Shown one piece after another: positions 51,765-62,742 of a DNA stretch of 64,000 nucleotides; within the stretch, counting starts at the first letter, position 1, and every line of letters begins with the position of its first letter. Both the position numbers and the translations under genes were made by a program. This DNA comes from Cupriavidus metallidurans CH34 (lineage in GTDB: Bacteria; Pseudomonadota; Gammaproteobacteria; Burkholderiales; Burkholderiaceae). The notes under the pieces were generated by a model, which saw nothing but the letters and a program-made list of their open reading frames with translations, was not told where the DNA came from and ran no database searches. The stretch lies in the NCBI RefSeq assembly GCF_000196015.1, contig NC_007973.1:248001-312000 (forward strand). The letters are read 5' to 3'.

Positions 51765-53129
51765 ATGTCCTTGTCTGTCATGACGATTGCGTCTCCGCGT
51801 CTGTTGCGCCGGCTTGCCGGCGCGGCCTTCGGGGCAGCGGCGCTGCTCGCCGGCGCTGTTGCCCACGCAGCCATTCCGATCGAAAGCTGGACGGCCTCCA
51901 CGGGCGCGAAGGTGTTCTTCGTGCCGAGCCCGTCGATCCCGATGCTTGACGTCAATATCGACTTCGACGCCGGCAGCCGGTATGACCCGCCCGGCAAGGC
52001 CGGCCTTGCCACGCTGACCGCTGCGCTGCTCGACAAGGGCGCTAGCGCGCAGGATGGCCAGCCGGCCCGCAATGAGGCGCAGATCGCCGATGCCTTTGCC
52101 GATACCGGCGCCGATTTTGGTGGCGCAGCGGGCGGCGACCGTGGCGGCATCGGTTTGCGCACGCTGACCGCTTCGCCAGAACGTGAGCAGTCACTGCGTC
52201 TGGCAGCTCAGCTAATCAAGTCGCCGACCTATCCGGACGCCGTGGTGGCACGCGAAAAGCAGCGCCTGATCACGGCAATCCGCGAGGGCGACACACGGCC
52301 GGGCGTGATCGCGGACAAGAAGCTGTCGAAGGCGATCTATCCGAATCATCCATATGGCGTATCGGCCACGGCCGAAACTGTCGGGTCGATCACGCATGAC
52401 GACCTGGTCAAGTTCTGGCAGGACAACTACACGGCGAAGCGCGCCGTGGTGACGTTGATCGGCGCGATCGACCGCAAGCAGGCCGAACAGATCGCCGAGG
52501 AACTTACGCGTGGCTTGCCCGCCGGCGCGGCCCCGCCGACGATGCCGGACGTGCAGATGACGATCCCGGCCAGCGAGCAACGGATTCCCCATCCGGCCCA
52601 GCAGGCCAGCGTGGCGCTCGGGCAGCCGGCCATCGCGCGCGGCGATCCGGACTATTTCCCGTTGCTGGTCGGTAACTACGTGCTCGGCGGCGGCGGCTTT
52701 AGCTCGCGCCTGACCGATCAGGTTCGCGAGAAGCGCGGGCTCACCTACGGTGTGGACAGCTACTTCTCGCCGTCCAAGCAGCCGGGGCCGTTCAGTGTCT
52801 CGCTGCAGACCAAGAAGGAAAACACCAACGAGGCGCTGGCGCTGGTGCGCGAGATCGTCGCGAAGTATGTGGCGGAGGGCCCTACGGACGCCGAACTGCG
52901 CGCGGCCAAGGACAACCTGGTCAATGGTTTCCCGCTGCGCATCGACAGCAACCGCAAGCTGCTGACCAACGTGGCCAATATCGGCTGGTATGGCCTGCCG
53001 CTGGACTACCTGGACACGTGGACGAGCCAGATCAACAAGGTCACGCGCGAACAGGTGCGCGCCGCATTCCAGCGGCATGTGCATCCGGACGCCATGGCGA
53101 CGGTGATCGTCGGCGGCCCGGAAAAGTGA
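51765..53129 (+). CDS. M16-family peptidase homologue lacking the zinc motif
   Basis: 454 residues. A signal peptide (LLRRLAGAAFGAAALLAGAV, cut after AHA) is followed by the M16 fold (FVPSPSIPMLDVNIDFDAGS), but the HxxEH zinc site is replaced by LATLTAALLDKG, so it should not be catalytic. GGGGFSSRLTDQVREKRGLT is the R/Y pair that in such partners binds the substrate C-terminal side. It starts eight bases after the catalytic M16 gene with AGGAG before the ATG. Such active/inactive pairs occur in many bacteria and mimic the mitochondrial processing peptidase. Confidence 0.92.
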   Translation: MSLSVMTIASPRLLRRLAGAAFGAAALLAGAVAHAAIPIESWTASTGAKVFFVPSPSIPMLDVNIDFDAGSRYDPPGKAGLATLTAALLDKGASAQDGQPARNEAQIADAFADTGADFGGAAGGDRGGIGLRTLTASPEREQSLRLAAQLIKSPTYPDAVVAREKQRLITAIREGDTRPGVIADKKLSKAIYPNHPYGVSATAETVGSITHDDLVKFWQDNYTAKRAVVTLIGAIDRKQAEQIAEELTRGLPAGAAPPTMPDVQMTIPASEQRIPHPAQQASVALGQPAIARGDPDYFPLLVGNYVLGGGGFSSRLTDQVREKRGLTYGVDSYFSPSKQPGPFSVSLQTKKENTNEALALVREIVAKYVAEGPTDAELRAAKDNLVNGFPLRIDSNRKLLTNVANIGWYGLPLDYLDTWTSQINKVTREQVRAAFQRHVHPDAMATVIVGGPEK

Positions 53130-53237
53130 CGCGCCGGACGTGATTTCGCGTGGCTTGGCACCCATGTGTGGGCCGGGCCACCCGCGGCGGCGACTGACCT
53201 TGCTGTGCCGGCGCGTGGCAGGCTCTACAATCACGGC

Positions 53238-53870
53238 ATGAATTCGCAATCCCGACCTTCGCCCGCACCGCGCGGGCGAACTTCTGTTCCCCGCAAGTCC
53301 CCCACCCAGGTGCGCATCATCGGCGGGCGCTGGAAGCGATCGCTGCTGCCGGTGCTCGAAGCCGAAGGGCTTCGTCCGACACCTGACCGTGTGCGCGAAA
53401 CGTTGTTCAACTGGCTTGGCCAGGACCTGTCCGGCCTGACCTGCCTCGACCTGTTCGCCGGTTCGGGCGCGCTCGGCTTCGAGGCAGCGTCCCGGGGGGC
53501 CAGTGCCGTGACGCTGGTCGAAGCCAACCCGCACGTGGTGCGTCAGCTCCGCGACAACCAGTACCGGCTCGATGCCTCGCAGGTGAAGATCATCCAAAGC
53601 GACGCCTTCGCGGCAGCCGCGCAGATGCCGGCGGCCAGCTTCGACGTGGTATTCCTGGACCCGCCCTTTGCCGAAGACTGGCTCGGGCCGGCGCTTGAAC
53701 ACGCGGCGCGTCTGTCACGTCCGGGGGGAGCCATCTATGTCGAAACGGATCGTGCGCTGATCGGCCCCGATGCGCCGATACCGGCGTCCCTGGAGATCGT
53801 TCGCCAGGCACGCGCGGGGGCGGTGCATTTCCATCTGCTGCAGCATCGCCTCGCCAACGGCGCTGGCTGA
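53238..53870 (+). CDS. rsmD: 16S rRNA (guanine(966)-N2)-methyltransferase
   Basis: 210 residues. RsmD methylates G966 of 16S rRNA. It shows VRIIGGRWKRSLLPVLEAEG, LRPTPDRVRETLFNWLGQDL, the SAM loop LDLFAGSGALGFEAASRGA and the catalytic VVFLDPPFAEDWL. The N-terminal 25 residues are Pro/Ser/Arg-rich. A TACAAT -10-like box at about 53225-53230 would place the transcription start within a base or two of the ATG, so the mRNA may be leaderless. coaD lies downstream, as in most proteobacteria. Confidence 0.95.
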   Translation: MNSQSRPSPAPRGRTSVPRKSPTQVRIIGGRWKRSLLPVLEAEGLRPTPDRVRETLFNWLGQDLSGLTCLDLFAGSGALGFEAASRGASAVTLVEANPHVVRQLRDNQYRLDASQVKIIQSDAFAAAAQMPAASFDVVFLDPPFAEDWLGPALEHAARLSRPGGAIYVETDRALIGPDAPIPASLEIVRQARAGAVHFHLLQHRLANGAG

Positions 53871-54030
53871 CCTGGGTCGTACGACCTCTTTGGTATGCCA
53901 GACAAGGGTTTGCGGGCCTGCTGCGGCGCGGCAGAAATGCGGCCTGATGGACTTCCAATTGCCCCGTTTGGGGTTACACTACGCCGCTGTTGTTTGTTCA
54001 ACGCCCGTCACGCAGCAAGAATCACATTGA

Positions 54031-54894
<864 letters not shown>

Positions 54895-54953
54895 AGCTGG
54901 ATCTCTTATCCGGCTGCTATCGTTCCGGCCCCCACAGGCAAGAGCAGAAAAGA

Positions 54954-54992
54954 GAAACCCCGCGAAACCGTCAGGTTTGCGGGGTTTTTTCT
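54954..54992 (+). terminator. Intrinsic terminator after the ferredoxin gene
   Basis: AAACCCCGC and an inner AAACC pair with GGTTT and GCGGGGTTT around a GTCA loop, followed by a run of T. It lies 60 bp after the ferredoxin stop and about 25 bp before the convergent pth stop. Confidence 0.9.
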
Positions 54993-55017
54993 TTGGAGCC
55001 GGCTGTCGGGGCGCGTG

Positions 55018-55614
55018 CTATCGGCCCGTGTGCAGTTCCATCATCGCGCGCTCGCTCTCGCCGCGCGCAAGCGTGCCCAGCGGGCCGATGCAGCGGTCGA
55101 TCGCTTCGTCGATGGCTTGCTGCTCTTCCTTGCGTGGTGGCTTGAGCACGAAGTTGACCACGTCTTCGCGGCCACCGGCCGCGCCGCCCGGCGCGTTACG
55201 CGGATGGCCGACGCCGATGCGCAGACGCCAATAGTCCTGAGTGGTCAGGTGCGCCGAAATGTCCTTGAGGCCATTGTGGCCACCCGAGCCACCGCCGCGC
55301 TTGAGCTTGGCCGAGCCGGCGGGCAGATCCATTTCGTCGTGGGCGACCACGATTTCGTCGGGCAGGATCTTGTAAAAGCGCGCCAGCGACACCACGGACA
55401 GGCCGGAGCGGTTCATGAACGTGGAAGGCTTGAGCAGCCAGACATCCTGATCCCACAAACGGGCGCGGCCAGCCAGGCCGTGAAAGCGGCTTTCCACGCG
55501 CAGGGTTGTGCCACCCATGCGGGCGAGTTGGTCGACAAGCCAGAAGCCGGCGTTGTGCCGGGTGGCTTCGTACTCCGCCCCGGGATTGCCGAGGCCGACG
55601 ATGAGCTTGATCAT
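55018..55614 (-). CDS. pth: Peptidyl-tRNA hydrolase
   Basis: 198 residues. Pth recycles stalled peptidyl-tRNA. It opens MIKLIVGLGNPGAEYEATRH, with catalytic His20; KPSTFMNRSGLSVVSLARFY, VVAHDEMDLPAGSAKLKRGG and GGHNGLKDISAHL are the conserved substrate loops. ATG 55612-55614 is the family start. It is the last gene of the minus-strand run prs-rplY-pth, separated from rplY by a terminator, so it may be partly uncoupled. Confidence 0.96.
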   Translation of the reverse strand: MIKLIVGLGNPGAEYEATRHNAGFWLVDQLARMGGTTLRVESRFHGLAGRARLWDQDVWLLKPSTFMNRSGLSVVSLARFYKILPDEIVVAHDEMDLPAGSAKLKRGGGSGGHNGLKDISAHLTTQDYWRLRIGVGHPRNAPGGAAGGREDVVNFVLKPPRKEEQQAIDEAIDRCIGPLGTLARGESERAMMELHTGR

Positions 55615-55706
55615 GCGTTGAGAACGGAATGCGGTAAATCGGACGCCTGAGGGCACCGTGGAACGCGACACAGGATACGCGAAAAAGCGTACGAAAAAGC
55701 CGCGCG

Positions 55707-55736
55707 AAAAAAAACCGCCGGCGAACCGGCGGTCTT
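55707..55736 (-). terminator. Intrinsic terminator between rplY and pth
   Basis: Stem ACCGCCGG/CCGGCGGT with a four-base loop, followed on the minus strand by eight T. It lies about 55 bp after the rplY stop codon. Confidence 0.9.
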
Positions 55737-55788
55737 TCTTGATGCGCCAGCGGTTGCGAGACCGCTATGGCATCTGGCGCGAAGACGC

Positions 55789-56400
55789 TTAGGCAGCGGG
55801 CGTTTCTTCGCCGCCTTCGGCAGCTTCCGACGACTGAGCGCCAGCCGGCAGCGTGATGCTGGCGATGGCCGGGTTTTCGTCGCCATGGGTGATGGCGGTC
55901 ACGCCCTTCGGCAGCTTCAGGTCCGACAGGTGGATGGTCTGGTTCAGCTCGGCTGCGGCCAGATCCACTTCGATGAACTCAGGCAGGTCGGCCGGCAGGC
56001 ACGACACTTCCAGATCGTTCAGGATGTGGCTGACGATACCGTGGCCCAGCTTCACGCCAGGAGCGGTTTCCTGGTTCATGAAGTGCAGCGGCACCTTCAC
56101 GTGGATCTTCTCGGTGGCCGACACGCGCTGGAAGTCAACGTGCAGCACCAGCGGCTTGAACGGGTGCATCTGGAACGCACGCAGCAGGGCCTTCTCGGAC
56201 TTGCCAGCCACTTCCAGATCCAGGATCGACGAGTGGAAGGCTTCCTTCTTCAGGGCGTGCCACAGCGCGTTGTGATCCAGTTCGATCATCTTCGGTTCGG
56301 CGGCGCCGCCGTAGATGATGCCGGGGGTCTTGCCCGAATTGCGCAGGCGGCGGCTCGCACCCGTTCCCTGTACGCTACGCTCGAAAGCGACAACTTTCAT
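55789..56400 (-). CDS. rplY: 50S ribosomal protein L25/general stress protein Ctc
   Basis: 203 residues, the long Ctc form. The N-terminal L25 domain starts [20 protein letters not shown] with [10 protein letters not shown] and binds 5S rRNA; the C-terminal TL5-like domain has [19 protein letters not shown] and [17 protein letters not shown] Glu/Ala-rich tail ends it. GGAG precedes the ATG at 56398-56400. It lies 170 bp after prs on the same strand, the normal prs-rplY-pth order of beta-proteobacteria. Confidence 0.96.
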   Translation of the reverse strand: MKVVAFERSVQGTGASRRLRNSGKTPGIIYGGAAEPKMIELDHNALWHALKKEAFHSSILDLEVAGKSEKALLRAFQMHPFKPLVLHVDFQRVSATEKIHVKVPLHFMNQETAPGVKLGHGIVSHILNDLEVSCLPADLPEFIEVDLAAAELNQTIHLSDLKLPKGVTAITHGDENPAIASITLPAGAQSSEAAEGGEETPAA

Positions 56401-56570
56401 TTTCAACTCCAAATGTGAAGAAGGCTGTCCGCGACCAGACAGCCTCGACTGGCGGCACGTATCAAGAGATTGCGCCGCCTGAATCACGTTGGCCGCCCAT
56501 TCAGGCGGCCAACGCAGTAAAGCCAAATATTCTAGCAGGTATCCGCCAGTACCGTCCCGATCAGTGCCGA

Positions 56571-57524
56571 TCAGGCGTCGGCGAACAGCGACATGATCGA
56601 ATCGCCCCGGACGATCCGGGTGAAGGTCTCGGCCAGCAGCGGGGCGGTCGTGACCTGACGGATCTTGCCGGTCTGACGGGCTTCGTCAGACAGCGGAATC
56701 GTGTCGCACACCACCACTTCGTCCAGCGCGGACGCGGCGATGCGGGCAACCGCGCCACCCGACAGCACCGGGTGCGTGCAGTACGCGAATACCTTCTGGG
56801 CGCCACGCTCCTTCAGCACCTGCGCAGCCTTGCACAGCGTGCCGCCGGTGTCGATCATGTCGTCCATGATCACGCAGTTGCGGCCGGCGACTTCACCGAT
56901 GATGTTCATCACCTCGGACACGTTGGCCTTCGGGCGACGCTTGTCGATGATGGCCAGGTCGCAGTCGAGCTGCTTGGCCAGCGCACGGGCGCGCACCACG
57001 CCGCCGACGTCCGGAGACACTACCAGCAGATTGCCGTAGTTCTTCTCGCGCAGATCGCCAAGCAGGACCGGGGATGCGTAGATGTTGTCGACGGGGATAT
57101 CGAAGAAGCCCTGGATCTGGTCAGCGTGCAGGTCCATCGTCAGCACGCGTTCCACGCCGGCCACTTCCAGCATGTTGGCCACGATCTTGGCCGAGATGGC
57201 CACGCGCGCCGAACGCGGGCGGCGATCTTGGCGGGCATAGCCGAAGTAGGGCATGGCTGCGGTGATGCTGCGTGCCGAAGCGCGCTTGAGCGCGTCGACC
57301 ATCACCATCAGTTCCATCAGGTTGTCGTTGGTCGGCGCGCAGGTCGACTGCAGCACGATGACGTGCTTGCCGCGAACGTTTTCCTGGATTTCTACCTGGA
57401 CTTCACCGTCGGAGAAACGGCCGACCAGAGCCTTGCCGAGCGGAATGCCGAGGTGCTGTACGACAGCCTCCGCGAGTTTAGGGTTGGCATTGCCGGTAAA
57501 TACCATCAAGCCTTCGACGCTCAT
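56571..57524 (-). CDS. prs: Ribose-phosphate pyrophosphokinase
   Basis: 317 residues. It makes PRPP from ribose 5-phosphate and ATP for nucleotides, His and Trp. The sequence has [20 protein letters not shown] at the start, the ATP loop [38 protein letters not shown] and the PRPP loop [17 protein letters not shown] 57522-57524 is taken, as the family begins here; the open frame continues into the tRNA upstream. tRNA-Gln lies about 95 bp upstream on the same strand. Confidence 0.97.
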   Translation of the reverse strand: MSVEGLMVFTGNANPKLAEAVVQHLGIPLGKALVGRFSDGEVQVEIQENVRGKHVIVLQSTCAPTNDNLMELMVMVDALKRASARSITAAMPYFGYARQDRRPRSARVAISAKIVANMLEVAGVERVLTMDLHADQIQGFFDIPVDNIYASPVLLGDLREKNYGNLLVVSPDVGGVVRARALAKQLDCDLAIIDKRRPKANVSEVMNIIGEVAGRNCVIMDDMIDTGGTLCKAAQVLKERGAQKVFAYCTHPVLSGGAVARIAASALDEVVVCDTIPLSDEARQTGKIRQVTTAPLLAETFTRIVRGDSIMSLFADA

Positions 57525-57619
57525 TCGGGGCACCTGTCTTGCTACTGGGGGGGCTTTGCGCCACCGGCAATGCCGGCAGCGAATTTCTGCATGTCCGCTC
57601 TGGACACTATAGGAAGTAA

Positions 57620-57696
57620 TGGCAGGGGAAGAAGGATTCGAACCTTCGAATGCCGGAATCAAAATCCGGTGCCTTGACCAACTTGGCGACTCCCCT
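57620..57696 (-). tRNA. tRNA-Gln (anticodon TTG)
   Basis: A 77-nt cloverleaf on the minus strand: acceptor AGGGGAG with TTCCCCT, anticodon stem CCGGA/TCCGG with loop TTTTGAT (anticodon TTG), T arm GAAGG-TTCGAAT-CCTTC, and an encoded CCA end. The 5' end lies at 57696. It sits between ispE and prs on the same strand, its usual place in this group. Confidence 0.95.
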
Positions 57697-57763
57697 ACAC
57701 AACCTTTAACGTCTGTCGTTGCGCTGACTTTAAACCGTCAGTACATCGCCAGGCGAAAACCTG

Positions 57764-58642
57764 CTACGCGAACGTTGCGAGCGGGTGATGTGACAAACTT
57801 TTCACACACCTGCCATCCCACTCGGATGGCAACCTTTCCATCACTCTCTGCGCAGTCTGCTCGTCTTCAAAGCGGGCAAATACGCAGGCTCCGGAACCGG
57901 TCATCCTTGCATGTGGACTGTAATTTTTCAGCCACTCAAGGGCTCGGGCAACTTCGCCGAACTTCGCTGTTGCTATCGTTTCCAGATCGTTGCGACCGAA
58001 AGCGAATTTGTTTGTGCAAGCAGCGAAGTCCGCAACTATAGAGATTGGCGAATTCCTTGTCAAGCGTTCGTCCGAAAATATTGCTGCGGTCGGCACATGT
58101 TGCCGTGGATGGATGACCACGAACCAGCTGTCCGGCAGCGCCACGGGCGTCAATTCCTCGCCCACGCCCTCGGCGAACGCGTTCTGGCCGAACACGAATA
58201 CGGGCACGTCCGCGCCGAGCGAAAGGCCGATACGCATCAGTTCTTCGCGCGGCAGGTTCACGCCCCACAGGCGGTTCAGCGCCAGCAGCGTGGTGGCGGC
58301 GTCGGACGACCCGCCGCCGATGCCGCCACCCATGGGCAGGATCTTGTCGATGGCGATGTCCACGCCGAAACGCGTGCCGCTGGCCGCCTGCATTGCGCGG
58401 GCCGCGCGCACGACGAGGTCGGTATCGGCCGGCACCCCGGGGATGTCGGTAACACGCGTGATCACGCCATCGTCACGGCGATGGAAGTGCAGCGTGTCAG
58501 ACCAGTCGATGAGCTGGAACACGGTCTGCAACGTGTGGTAGCCGTCGGGGCGGCGGCCGGTCACGTGCAGGAACAGGTTGAGCTTGGCTGGGGCCGGGCA
58601 GTTGCGCAGCTCGGGTGGCGGCAGGGCCGTGCCGACGGTCAT
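57764..58642 (-). CDS. ispE: 4-diphosphocytidyl-2-C-methyl-D-erythritol kinase
   Basis: 292 residues, a GHMP kinase of the MEP isoprenoid pathway. [20 protein letters not shown] carries the catalytic Lys20; the ATP loop is [20 protein letters not shown], and [13 protein letters not shown] holds the catalytic Asp. [14 protein letters not shown] is the third GHMP motif. Its ATG overlaps the lolB stop by four bases (ATGA), so the two are coupled. tRNA-Gln follows 67 bp downstream. Confidence 0.96.
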   Translation of the reverse strand: MTVGTALPPPELRNCPAPAKLNLFLHVTGRRPDGYHTLQTVFQLIDWSDTLHFHRRDDGVITRVTDIPGVPADTDLVVRAARAMQAASGTRFGVDIAIDKILPMGGGIGGGSSDAATTLLALNRLWGVNLPREELMRIGLSLGADVPVFVFGQNAFAEGVGEELTPVALPDSWFVVIHPRQHVPTAAIFSDERLTRNSPISIVADFAACTNKFAFGRNDLETIATAKFGEVARALEWLKNYSPHARMTGSGACVFARFEDEQTAQRVMERLPSEWDGRCVKSLSHHPLATFA

Positions 58643-59253
58643 TCTTTGTTCTCCGGGTCGATTACGAGCCGCACCGACAGCGGCGATTCATTGCCATCGC
58701 GTGCCATGTCGATACGGCGGGGCAGCGTGGTCGTGGGCGTGGCGTTCTCGGGCGTGTCCTGCCAGGCCAGGTAGCGCACGGTCCAGCCACTCTGCCGCAG
58801 AGTGTCGGGGCGGCCGTTCGCGTCGCGCGTGACGTTCGATGGTGTGCCCGGCGCGGCGCGGCCATGCAGCCAGTCGCGCATGCCCGATACCGGCAACGAG
58901 AATCCGAGCGCCTGCTCCATCAGGCTGTCGACCTCGGGCGCATTGCGCGGCGCCTCGTTGGGCAGGTCGAGCGTGGCCCCGGATGGGGTCGCCGTAACGA
59001 TGGCCAGCGTCTGGCCCAGCGGCGAAACGAGATCGAGCCGCACGTTGCGGCCTTGTTCCTGCCAGCGGAAGCTGCCCTGTACGCCTTCGTTGCGGCCGTA
59101 GCGGACGTAGTTGGCGGAGAACCGGCCGGTGTAAAGCTGGCTGGCGGCAGTTTCGCTGGCATCGAAGCCGCGCGTTGGCGTCACGCTGGCGCACGCGGCG
59201 AGCCAGAGCGGTGTGGCCAGGCAGAGCAGGGCCAATCGACGGGATCGGAGCAT
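58639..59253 (-). CDS. lolB: Outer-membrane lipoprotein LolB
   Basis: 204 residues. The lipobox LAAC places Cys21 as the lipidation site; the mature part starts [20 protein letters not shown] and continues with [20 protein letters not shown], the family core. LolB accepts lipoproteins from LolA and inserts them in the outer membrane. [20 protein letters not shown] is typical of LolB. The ATG at 59251-59253 gives a proper signal; upstream codons do not. It lies 85 bp after the TPR gene and overlaps ispE, the conserved lolB-ispE pairing. Confidence 0.94.
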   Translation of the reverse strand: MLRSRRLALLCLATPLWLAACASVTPTRGFDASETAASQLYTGRFSANYVRYGRNEGVQGSFRWQEQGRNVRLDLVSPLGQTLAIVTATPSGATLDLPNEAPRNAPEVDSLMEQALGFSLPVSGMRDWLHGRAAPGTPSNVTRDANGRPDTLRQSGWTVRYLAWQDTPENATPTTTLPRRIDMARDGNESPLSVRLVIDPENKE

Positions 59254-59338
59254 GTTCAAGTGTTGGGATAAATGGCGCACGCCAGAACGAACCGCCCGGG
59301 CACTGGCCCGGGCGTGCAACGTGCTTGCCTGATGTGAA

Positions 59339-61195
59339 CTACTTCGACAGCAGGACGTTCTGGTTGTAACGGCGCAGCGTGTCGATCAGCGTCTGATTGT
59401 CCGGCTCGACCTTCGCCGCCTCGTTCCACGTCTTGCGTGCCTCGTCGCGCTGGCCGAGCTGCCAGAGCACCTCGCCCAGATGCGCGCCGATTTCGGCCTC
59501 GGGGGCCTTGGCAAACGCGTTCTTGAGCAGATCAGCCGCGGGCTGCAGTTCGCCCTGACGGTACTTGACCCACGCCAGGCTGTCCATGATGTAGGGGTCA
59601 TCCGGTCCGAGCTCGGATGCGCGTTCGAGCAGCTTGCGCGCTTCCGGCAGACGCTCGTTACGGTCGGCCAGCGAGTAGCCGAGCGCGTTGTAGCCCTGCT
59701 TCTGGTCGGGCTGCAGCGCGATCACTTTGAGCAGCCCACGCTCCATGCTGTCGTAGCGCTTCTCGCGTTCGTCGAGCATCGCCAGTTCGTAGATCCAGTC
59801 CGCATTGTCGGGTTCGGCCTTGACGCGCTCGTCCAGCACCTTGCGCGCGCGGTCGTATGCCTTGCTGTCCATCAGCGCGGCCACCTCGGCCTGGCGGATC
59901 GCGGACATGCGCAGGGCGCGCTGCGCGGGATCGGGGATGTCTTCGGCGTCGGCCAGCATGTCGCCAAACACGGCCTGCGCATCGTCGAGCTTGCCCATGC
60001 GTGCCAGCAATTGGCCACGCTTGGCCTGCGCGGCCAGGGTCAGGCGCGGGTCCTCGATACGGTCGAGCCAGTCGATTGCCGCGGGATAGTCCTTCTTTTC
60101 CTCGGCGATCTGCGCCAGGTACTGGTACGCGATGTCGGGGTTGGCCGCCGGCGACTTCTCCGCCATCTGCAGGTACTCCTTCAGATAGCGTTCGGCATCG
60201 TCATAACTGCGCGCCTGCAGGCTGGTCAGTCCCAGAGCCAGCGGCACGCGCGGATCGGTCGGCGCAACCTTGCGCAGGACCTCGAACTCGGCACGGGCCG
60301 AATCCATGTCGTTCTGTTGCAGATACAGCCTTGCCAGCGTGATGTGGCCGTTGACCGACGAGGGCGACTTGGCCAGGAAGCGCTTCATCACCGCGATCGA
60401 CTTGTCGGGGGCCGATTCGGCTTGCATTTCGGCCGACATGAGCGCGGCAGCCTCGAGATTGGGCTTGAGTCGAAGTGCCTCATCAAGCTCGGTCAGTGCA
60501 CCTTGGCTGTTTCCGGCGATCTCTTGCGCACGCGCCAGGGCCAGGTGGGTTTCCGGCAGCTTCGAATCGTTGGCGGTCAGGCGCTGGAGCACGGCGACTG
60601 CGCCTGCGGGGTCACTCGTGCGCGACATCTGCTGCTGCAATTGCAGGATGGCGTCCCCGCGATGCGCGGCCGGCGCCGTCGCCAGTTGGCGGCTCAGCAG
60701 GGGCTCGGCTTCCTCCCAGCGTCCGTTGAGCACGAGCAGAGTTGCCAGGACCTGGCTTGCCGCCGGCGATTTCGGCGCCAGCTCGGACCATAGCCGGGCG
60801 CCATCCAGCGCCTGCTGCGAACTGCGCGCGTTGAATGCGATTTCGGTGGCGCGCTGGGCCAGTCTCGGGTCACGCGTTTCGCGAGCAAGATCAAGATAGG
60901 TCCGGTATGACGCGCCGGCCATCCCACGTTGCAGCGAGATTTCCGCCGCCAGCACCCGGTAGAGGATGTCCGGCGACAGCGAAACATTGGGTAGCGGCGT
61001 CCGCTGCGCGCGTGCTGCCGACGATGGCGCCGGAACGTCGATGACCTCGTCATCGTTCTGGGCAACCTTGGCCGATGCGGCATGGGAAGCGAGCGAAACC
61101 AGCGCCAGGCACGCGGCCACGCCCAAGGCGCGCGCATGGCGACGGAAACGTCCGGCGGGGGAAATCGTCGGACCGGTGACAGTGAAAGCTTTCAT
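59339..61195 (-). CDS. Exported tetratricopeptide-repeat protein
   Basis: About 618 residues. A signal peptide (RRHARALGVAACLALVSLAS, cut near ASA) is followed by many TPR units; clear ones include the LPETHLALARAQEIAGNSQG, TLARLYLQQNDMDSARAEFE and GYNALGYSLADRNERLPEAR segments, the last with the PYIMDSLAWVKYRQGELQPA pair. It is a scaffold protein, likely periplasmic, and the gene regularly lies ahead of lolB in beta-proteobacteria; its partner is not known. In-frame ATGs at 61216 and 61246 are alternatives, with none having a strong ribosome site. Confidence 0.85.
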   Translation of the reverse strand: MKAFTVTGPTISPAGRFRRHARALGVAACLALVSLASHAASAKVAQNDDEVIDVPAPSSAARAQRTPLPNVSLSPDILYRVLAAEISLQRGMAGASYRTYLDLARETRDPRLAQRATEIAFNARSSQQALDGARLWSELAPKSPAASQVLATLLVLNGRWEEAEPLLSRQLATAPAAHRGDAILQLQQQMSRTSDPAGAVAVLQRLTANDSKLPETHLALARAQEIAGNSQGALTELDEALRLKPNLEAAALMSAEMQAESAPDKSIAVMKRFLAKSPSSVNGHITLARLYLQQNDMDSARAEFEVLRKVAPTDPRVPLALGLTSLQARSYDDAERYLKEYLQMAEKSPAANPDIAYQYLAQIAEEKKDYPAAIDWLDRIEDPRLTLAAQAKRGQLLARMGKLDDAQAVFGDMLADAEDIPDPAQRALRMSAIRQAEVAALMDSKAYDRARKVLDERVKAEPDNADWIYELAMLDEREKRYDSMERGLLKVIALQPDQKQGYNALGYSLADRNERLPEARKLLERASELGPDDPYIMDSLAWVKYRQGELQPAADLLKNAFAKAPEAEIGAHLGEVLWQLGQRDEARKTWNEAAKVEPDNQTLIDTLRRYNQNVLLSK

Positions 61196-61516
61196 TTGCG
61201 AAGATTCCGGGCGCATGGCCTGAAAGGACGAAAGATGGTCCTGCATGAAATCGATGCTCCGGCGCGCGGGGGCGTTGCAGTCAATGGAGGCATTGTAGCC
61301 TGCCGCTACAATGCGCTGCTTGCCTTGCCCGGCGCCCTTGGGTTGGCTACGTACGGCAACCCGCACAATGCGCGCCGCTTCCGGTCACATGGCAGGGCAA
61401 ATCCTGCCTCGTTGGATCAGAAAAACAGGCAAGAGGTTCTTGGGAACTGATTAGATAAGGGCTGACAAGGGTCCGGAAGCCTGCTGCCGGCCGGCGGATG
61501 GACTAAAGGGGGGGCG

Positions 61517-62410
61517 ATGCCAGAACTGCCGGAAGTCGAAGTTACGCGGCGCGGGTTGCTGCCACACGTAGTGGGCCGCCGCATTGCCGACGTGATCGTG
61601 CGCCACCGGGGCTTGCGCTGGCCGGTCGAGCCGGAGTTGGAGGCGCGACTGACGGGCCGCATCATCGGCCGTATCGAGCGACGCGGCAAGTATCTGCTGC
61701 TGGAATGCCTGCCGCCGGCCGACGCGACCCGGGCGGGGACAGGCGAGGACGCCGCGCCGGGCTGGCTGCTGGTGCACCTGGGCATGACGGGCACGCTGCG
61801 CGTCTATCCCGCTCCGCCCGCGCCGGGCGCGCACGATCATCTCGACCTGTTGCTGGCTGCCGGCCCGGATACCGCGGAGGCAGAGCCGGTTGTCCTGCGT
61901 TTCCGCGACCCGCGCCGCTTCGGCGCCATTCTCTGGACTCCGCTTGCCGAATCGGACCTGCCCGGGCATCCGCTGCTGAGCAGGCTCGGCATCGAGCCCT
62001 TCGACCCGCGCTTCGACGGCGCCTGGCTACATCGTGGCATGCGCGGGCGCTCCATGGCGATCAAGCAGGCTCTGCTGGCGGGCGACGTGGTCGTCGGCGT
62101 TGGCAACATCTACTGCTCCGAGAGCCTGTTTCGCGCGGGCATTCGGCCGACCACGCAGGCCGGGCGGCTGAGCCTGGCGCGTTGCGAGAAGCTGGCCGTG
62201 GCCGTGCGCGAGACGCTGGCGGAGGCCATCGCACGCGGCGGCAGCACATTGCGCGACTTCGTCGGCAGCGACGGCAGTAGCGGCTATTTCCAGCTCGACT
62301 GTTTTGTCTACGATCGTGCCGGCGAGCCATGTCGCATTTGCGGCACTCCGATCCGTCAGATCCTGCAAGGCCAGCGATCGACGTTCTATTGCCCGCACTG
62401 CCAGCATTGA
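61517..62410 (+). CDS. mutM: Formamidopyrimidine-DNA glycosylase
   Basis: 297 residues. MutM removes 8-oxoguanine and nicks the site. Pro2 and Glu3 of [20 protein letters not shown] are the catalytic residues; [13 protein letters not shown] and [17 protein letters not shown] carry the DNA-intercalating region; [20 protein letters not shown] is the helix-two-turn-helix; and the C-terminal zinc finger is CRICGTPI with FYCPHC. A small Ala/Thr/Gly insertion (residues 73-81) is variable in the family. It diverges from the TPR gene. Confidence 0.97.
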   Translation: MPELPEVEVTRRGLLPHVVGRRIADVIVRHRGLRWPVEPELEARLTGRIIGRIERRGKYLLLECLPPADATRAGTGEDAAPGWLLVHLGMTGTLRVYPAPPAPGAHDHLDLLLAAGPDTAEAEPVVLRFRDPRRFGAILWTPLAESDLPGHPLLSRLGIEPFDPRFDGAWLHRGMRGRSMAIKQALLAGDVVVGVGNIYCSESLFRAGIRPTTQAGRLSLARCEKLAVAVRETLAEAIARGGSTLRDFVGSDGSSGYFQLDCFVYDRAGEPCRICGTPIRQILQGQRSTFYCPHCQH

Positions 62411-62742
62411 TCCGTCACCGGGGCGCAAAGCCTGTCCGGGACGGTCTGGCACGCGCCGAACCGGTCTGGATTTCTTGTTGAAATCGCCTGCCGATGGGTC
62501 GGCGCAACACTCGCGCAAGTGGAATGCCGTAAGGGGCGTGAATTCCACAAAATCGTGCAAGAAACCTGTATCGTGTGCGCAGACATAAAAAGTTACAAAA
62601 TGCGCCAAGCCACCCTGTCGACGGGGCATGGACCTGGCCGTCGACTTGCCCAGGGACCGCAGGGTCAGTGGAACCATCCCGGGGCCAGTTGTGCAATACG
62701 AGCCCGAAACCAATAAATCCGAGCCGAAAAGCGAACCACTCC
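62411..62742. other. Intergenic region, no gene seen
   Basis: 332 bases between mutM and the GTPase gene. It is somewhat richer in A and T in its middle part (around 62530-62600). I see no believable coding frame, RNA gene or clean terminator, and no convincing -35/-10 pair, although the promoter of the downstream GTPase must be here. Confidence 0.5.
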
